DNA from: Streptomyces sp. NBC_00554
Lineage (GTDB): Bacteria > Actinomycetota > Actinomycetes > Streptomycetales > Streptomycetaceae
NCBI RefSeq assembly: GCF_041431135.1
Contig: NZ_CP107799.1
Location: 1,736,001-1,800,000 of the forward strand
Length of the DNA stretch: 64,000 nt
Direction: 5' to 3'
Below, in pieces: positions 61,092-64,000 of this stretch. The translations under genes were made by a program, and so were the position numbers. Below the pieces are notes generated by a model. The model did not search any database and was not told where the DNA came from. It was given only the letters and a program-made list of their open reading frames with translations. The number at the start of each line of letters is the position of its first letter. Position 1 is the stretch's first letter.

Positions 61092-62064
61092 CCACCTCGG
61101 GATCGCGGGAGCGCCGCTTGGCGATCACCGCGCACACCATCAGCTGCATCTGGTGGAAGAGCATCAGCGGAAGTACGGCGAGTGAGGCGTGCGCGCCGAA
61201 CAGCACGCTGGCCATGGGGAGTCCGGAGGCGAGGGACTTCTTCGACCCGGCGAACTGGATGGTGATCCGGTCCTCCCGGTTGAAGCCCAGGGCCTTGGCG
61301 CCGTACCAGGTGACCGCGAGCATCACGGCCAGCAGCACGGCCTCGACCACGAGCAGCCCGGCCAGCCGGACGGCGCTGACCTGGTGCCAGATGCCCTGCA
61401 CCATGCCCTCGCTGAACGCTGTGTAGACGACCAGGAGGATCGAGCCGCGGTCGACGTATCCGAGGATCTTCTTGTGCCGTGCGATGAAGGTGCCGATCCA
61501 GCGCCGCAGCACCTGGCCCGCCAGGAACGGCACGAGCAGCTGGAGCACGATCTCGACGAGCGAGTCGGCGGAGAAGCCGCCGCCGGTGCCGCCGAGCAGC
61601 GACGCCGCGAGCAGCGGGGTGACGACGATGCCGGCGAGCGAGGAGAAGGAGCCCGCGCAGATCGCGGCGGGCACGTTGCCCCGGGCCATCGAGGTGAAGG
61701 CGATCGACGACTGGATGGTCGACGGGACGAGCGTGAGGAAGAGGAGTCCCTGGTAGAGCGGGTCCGTCAGGAACACCGGCACAAGGCCGCGCGAGGCGAG
61801 TCCGAGCAGCGGGAACACCAGGAAGGTGCAGGCGAGGACGGTGGTGTGCAGCCGCCAGTGGCGCAGCCCGTCCATCGCCTCACGGGTGGAAAGACGCGCG
61901 CCGTAGAGGAAGAACAGGAAGGCGATGGCGGCCGTGGACGCGCCCGAGGCGACGTCGGCGCCCGTACCCCGCGCCGGGAGCAGCGCGGCCAGGCCCACTG
62001 TTCCGAGCAACAGCAGGATGTACGGGTCGATCGGCATCCAACTCGGCCACTTCAGGCGTTTCAC
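61027..62064 (-). CDS. Bile acid:sodium symporter (SBF)-like transporter
   Basis: 345 aa with about ten membrane helices. SBF/RCH1-type motifs: LFFLYGARLSTREAMDGLRHWRLH, LTLVPSTIQSSIAFTSMARGNVPAAICAGSFSSLAG and FAGSKKSLASGLPMASVLF. It probably transports an organic anion, driven by an ion gradient. It is divergent from a LysR regulator. Confidence 0.85.
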   Translation of the reverse strand: MKRLKWPSWMPIDPYILLLLGTVGLAALLPARGTGADVASGASTAAIAFLFFLYGARLSTREAMDGLRHWRLHTTVLACTFLVFPLLGLASRGLVPVFLTDPLYQGLLFLTLVPSTIQSSIAFTSMARGNVPAAICAGSFSSLAGIVVTPLLAASLLGGTGGGFSADSLVEIVLQLLVPFLAGQVLRRWIGTFIARHKKILGYVDRGSILLVVYTAFSEGMVQGIWHQVSAVRLAGLLVVEAVLLAVMLAVTWYGAKALGFNREDRITIQFAGSKKSLASGLPMASVLFGAHASLAVLPLMLFHQMQLMVCAVIAKRRSRDPEVVRERIPVAETRIAAGTATRSG

Positions 62065-62185
62065 GGTGCTCCAGTACTCGGTTCTGTGCGGGGTTCAGTA
62101 CGTCATCGTCTGAGGTCGGGTCGTGCCCTCTCCATCGTCCTCCTCCGGGCCGTGATCGGGAATCCTTCATACTGCTCTGACTGTC

Positions 62186-62200
62186 ATCACGTTTCGCGAT
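62186..62200. promoter_or_regulatory. Candidate LysR box between SBF transporter and lysR-type gene
   Basis: ATCACGTTTCGCGAT is a near-palindrome (6+3+6, one mismatch) in the divergent promoter region, 13 bp before the regulator start. Confidence 0.4.
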
Positions 62201-62212
62201 AACCTCTGGACC

Positions 62213-63082
62213 ATGTACGACCCGTCCCAGCTGCGTACCTTTCTTGCGGTGGCGCAAACGCTGAGCTTCACGCAGGCCGCCCGGCGTCTCGGGCTGCGCC
62301 AGTCCACGGTCAGCCAGCACGTACGCCGCCTGGAGGACACCGCCGGACGGCAGCTGTTCACGCGCGACACGCACTCCGTGGAGCTCACCGAGGACGGCGA
62401 GGCGATGCTCGGCTTCGCGCGCCGGCTGCTGGAGGTGCAGGACCAGGCGACGGCGTTCTTCACGGGGACACGGCTGCGCGGCCGGCTGCGCTTCGGCGCC
62501 TCCGAGGACTTCGTCCTCACCCGGCTGACGGAGATCCTGGAGGGCTTCCGGTCCCTCCATCCCGAGGTGGACCTGGAGCTGACCGTCGAACTCTCCGGCA
62601 CGCTGCACGAACAGCTCGCGGCGGGAAAACTCGACCTGGTGCTGGCGAAGCGGCGGCCCGAGGACCCGCGCGGCGAACTCGTCCGGCACGACCGCCTCGT
62701 GTGGATCGGAGCGGAACGCCTACGCCTCGACCCCGACCGCCCGGTCCCGCTGATCGTCTATCCGCCACCGGGCATCACCCGTGCCCTGGCCCTGGAGGCC
62801 CTGGAACGCGAGGGCCGGTCCTGGCGCATCGCCTGCACGAGCGGCAGCCTCAACGGACTCATCGCGGCCGCCCGGGCGGGGCTGGGCGTCATGGCCCACT
62901 CCAGGGGGTTCGTGCCACCCGGCCTGGTCCGGGTCCCGGAGCGGGCCGGACTTCCGGAGTTGGGCGAGGTCGACTTCGTCCTGGTGCACGGGCGCCGACG
63001 GACGGCGGCCCAGGGTGCGGCGGACGCGCTGGCGGCGGCGATCCTCGGGGGCGGGGACCGGTTGCGGCGGGACAGGGCGTAA
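62213..63082 (+). CDS. LysR-family transcriptional regulator
   Basis: 289 aa. The N-terminal HTH is LRTFLAVAQTLSFTQAARRLGLRQSTVSQHVRRLEDTAGRQLF. The substrate domain reads LRFGASEDFVLTRLTEILEGF and LAAGKLDLVLAKRRP. It likely controls the divergent SBF transporter. Confidence 0.9.
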   Translation: MYDPSQLRTFLAVAQTLSFTQAARRLGLRQSTVSQHVRRLEDTAGRQLFTRDTHSVELTEDGEAMLGFARRLLEVQDQATAFFTGTRLRGRLRFGASEDFVLTRLTEILEGFRSLHPEVDLELTVELSGTLHEQLAAGKLDLVLAKRRPEDPRGELVRHDRLVWIGAERLRLDPDRPVPLIVYPPPGITRALALEALEREGRSWRIACTSGSLNGLIAAARAGLGVMAHSRGFVPPGLVRVPERAGLPELGEVDFVLVHGRRRTAAQGAADALAAAILGGGDRLRRDRA

Positions 63083-63191
63083 GCGCTCCGCCGGATATGC
63101 GGCTCGTTCGTCGCAGTCCGGTGGCGCGGCTCCCCGCGCTCCGCAGAGGGCTCCTTTCCTGCGGGCCGGTGGGGGCTGGTCGCGCAGTTCC

Positions 63192-63213
63192 CCGCGCCCC
63201 TTGCGGGGCGCGG
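63192..63213. terminator. Hairpin within a Streptomyces-type dispersed repeat
   Basis: CCGCGCCCC-TTGC-GGGGCGCGG forms a 9-bp stem. It is preceded by GGGGGCTGGTCGCGCAGTTC, a sequence I recognise as frequent downstream of Streptomyces genes. It lies between the convergent LysR and Lrp genes. Confidence 0.65.
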
Positions 63214-63244
63214 TTGTGCACCTGGCTTTGCCGGGTCCGGCCGG

Positions 63245-64000
63245 CTAGCGCACGGGCCTTGCGTAGGTGAGTTGTTTCACCTTGCGCAGGAACGGTGTCG
63301 TCTCGACGTGCCGGACGCCTTTCAGGTTGCCGAGTCTGCCGCTCAGGTAGGCGTAGAGGTCGGCGGTGTCGCGGGCGACGGCGGTCGCGACGATGTTCGA
63401 GGCGCCCGCCGTCGCCGAGGCGAAGGCGATCTCGGGGTGGGTGGCCAGGGCCTGGCCGACGGAGTGGAGGGCGGCGGGGTCGGTCGTGATCCACAGGCAG
63501 GCGGCGAGCGGATAGCCGAGGACCTCCGAGTGGTACTCGACGTCGATGTACACGGCTCCTGAGGCGAACAGCGCGGCGAGGCGGCGTTTGACGGCGGACT
63601 CGGAGTGGCCGGTGGCCCGCTGGAGTTCGGGGTAGGTGGCCCGCCCGTCGCGTTCGAGGGCGGCGATCAGCGGCTCGTCCTCCGGGGCGATCCGGGCGGG
63701 CCCGGAGGCCGTCACGGGTTCGGGGCGCAGGGCGGCGGCCTGCTCGTGCGTGAGCACCTCGAACTTGGCGGTCCAGCCCGTCGGTCCGCCGTAGAAGCGG
63801 TGCAGCAGCTGGTGGGCGCGGATCTCCATGACGCTCGGGGTGCGCGGCAGCTTGCCGAGCAGCAGCTCGTCGTGGTCACCGGGGCGGCGCGGGCGCGAGA
63901 TGCAGAGCACCTCGGTGCCGCCCGAAGCGAGCCCGATCCAGGCGGTGTCGGGTCGCTTGGCGAGCGCGTCGGCGATGGTGCCCGCGTTGTCGGGGGCACA
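63245..64000 (-). CDS. Lrp/AsnC-family regulator, N-terminus cut by window edge
   Basis: 251 C-terminal residues are visible and the frame stays open to the window end (…NAGTIADALAKRPDTAWIGLA). It holds a second HTH (LIAALERDGRATYPELQRATGHSESAVKRRLAAL) and a RAM-like ligand domain (YPLAACLWITTDPAALHSVGQALATHPEIAFASATAG). This is the tandem-HTH type of Lrp protein common in actinobacteria. Confidence 0.85.
   Translation of the reverse strand, partial: CAPDNAGTIADALAKRPDTAWIGLASGGTEVLCISRPRRPGDHDELLLGKLPRTPSVMEIRAHQLLHRFYGGPTGWTAKFEVLTHEQAAALRPEPVTASGPARIAPEDEPLIAALERDGRATYPELQRATGHSESAVKRRLAALFASGAVYIDVEYHSEVLGYPLAACLWITTDPAALHSVGQALATHPEIAFASATAGASNIVATAVARDTADLYAYLSGRLGNLKGVRHVETTPFLRKVKQLTYARPVR

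Overview
The window is high-GC actinobacterial DNA with very high third-position GC, frequent GTG starts, GTGA/ATGA gene overlaps, many Tat and lipoprotein signals, and a stem-loop repeat typical of Streptomyces near 63.2 kb. It is most likely a Streptomyces (or close relative) chromosomal segment, rich in accessory and catabolic functions. No phage, transposase or CRISPR array was seen.

Layout. 0-5 kb: a TetR gene cut by the left edge with a perfect operator and a divergent secreted SnoaL-like protein; a second TetR gene divergent from an NAD-dependent reductase, with three related operators; a methyltransferase; and an RHS-toxin-like remnant. 5-11 kb: a secreted alpha/beta hydrolase, a toxin-tail/immunity-like remnant, a lipoprotein and an OmpR-type two-component system. 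11.4-20.3 kb: a block flanked by 103-bp direct repeats that include the 3' tip of tRNA-Leu(GAG). It holds a secreted tannase-like hydrolase, a convergent NarL-type histidine kinase/regulator pair and a nitrate/sulfonate-type ABC operon, and looks like a tRNA-associated island without an integrase.

20.5-29.2 kb: an oxalate/formate region. A sucC-sucD-aldehyde dehydrogenase operon is divergent from frc (formyl-CoA:oxalate CoA-transferase) and two tandem OFA-type MFS antiporters, with a perfect operator between sucC and frc. No oxalyl-CoA decarboxylase is present in the window. 29.2-38.6 kb: an ebo-like operon with tight overlaps: inositol-phosphate synthase-like cyclase, UbiA prenyltransferase EboC, TIM-barrel isomerase, EboA, TatD-like EboB, EboE, a phosphodiesterase, and a Tat-exported TIM-barrel protein. 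EboC is swollen by intragenic repeats. 38.7-50 kb: a carbohydrate operon (ROK regulator, ribose-type ABC transporter, Gfo/Idh/MocA oxidoreductase, IolE-like isomerase, PQQ-type sugar dehydrogenase, ThuA/DUF1080 protein).

50.2-57.8 kb: a GntR/FCD regulator with a long palindrome, a FabH-like ketosynthase, a third OFA-type MFS with its small subunit, a ketopantoate-reductase-like enzyme coupled to a deleted formate dehydrogenase remnant, FdhD, an isochorismatase-fold protein and a MarR regulator. 57.9-64 kb: a secreted sialidase with LamG domain, a DUF4185-like secreted protein, an SBF-type transporter divergent from a LysR regulator, and an Lrp/AsnC regulator cut by the right edge.

The strongest candidates for undescribed biology are the ebo-like operon, in which an inositol-phosphate-synthase-like cyclase stands where EboD is expected and EboC carries in-frame tandem repeats, and the decarboxylase-less oxalate/formate gene set split over two loci.
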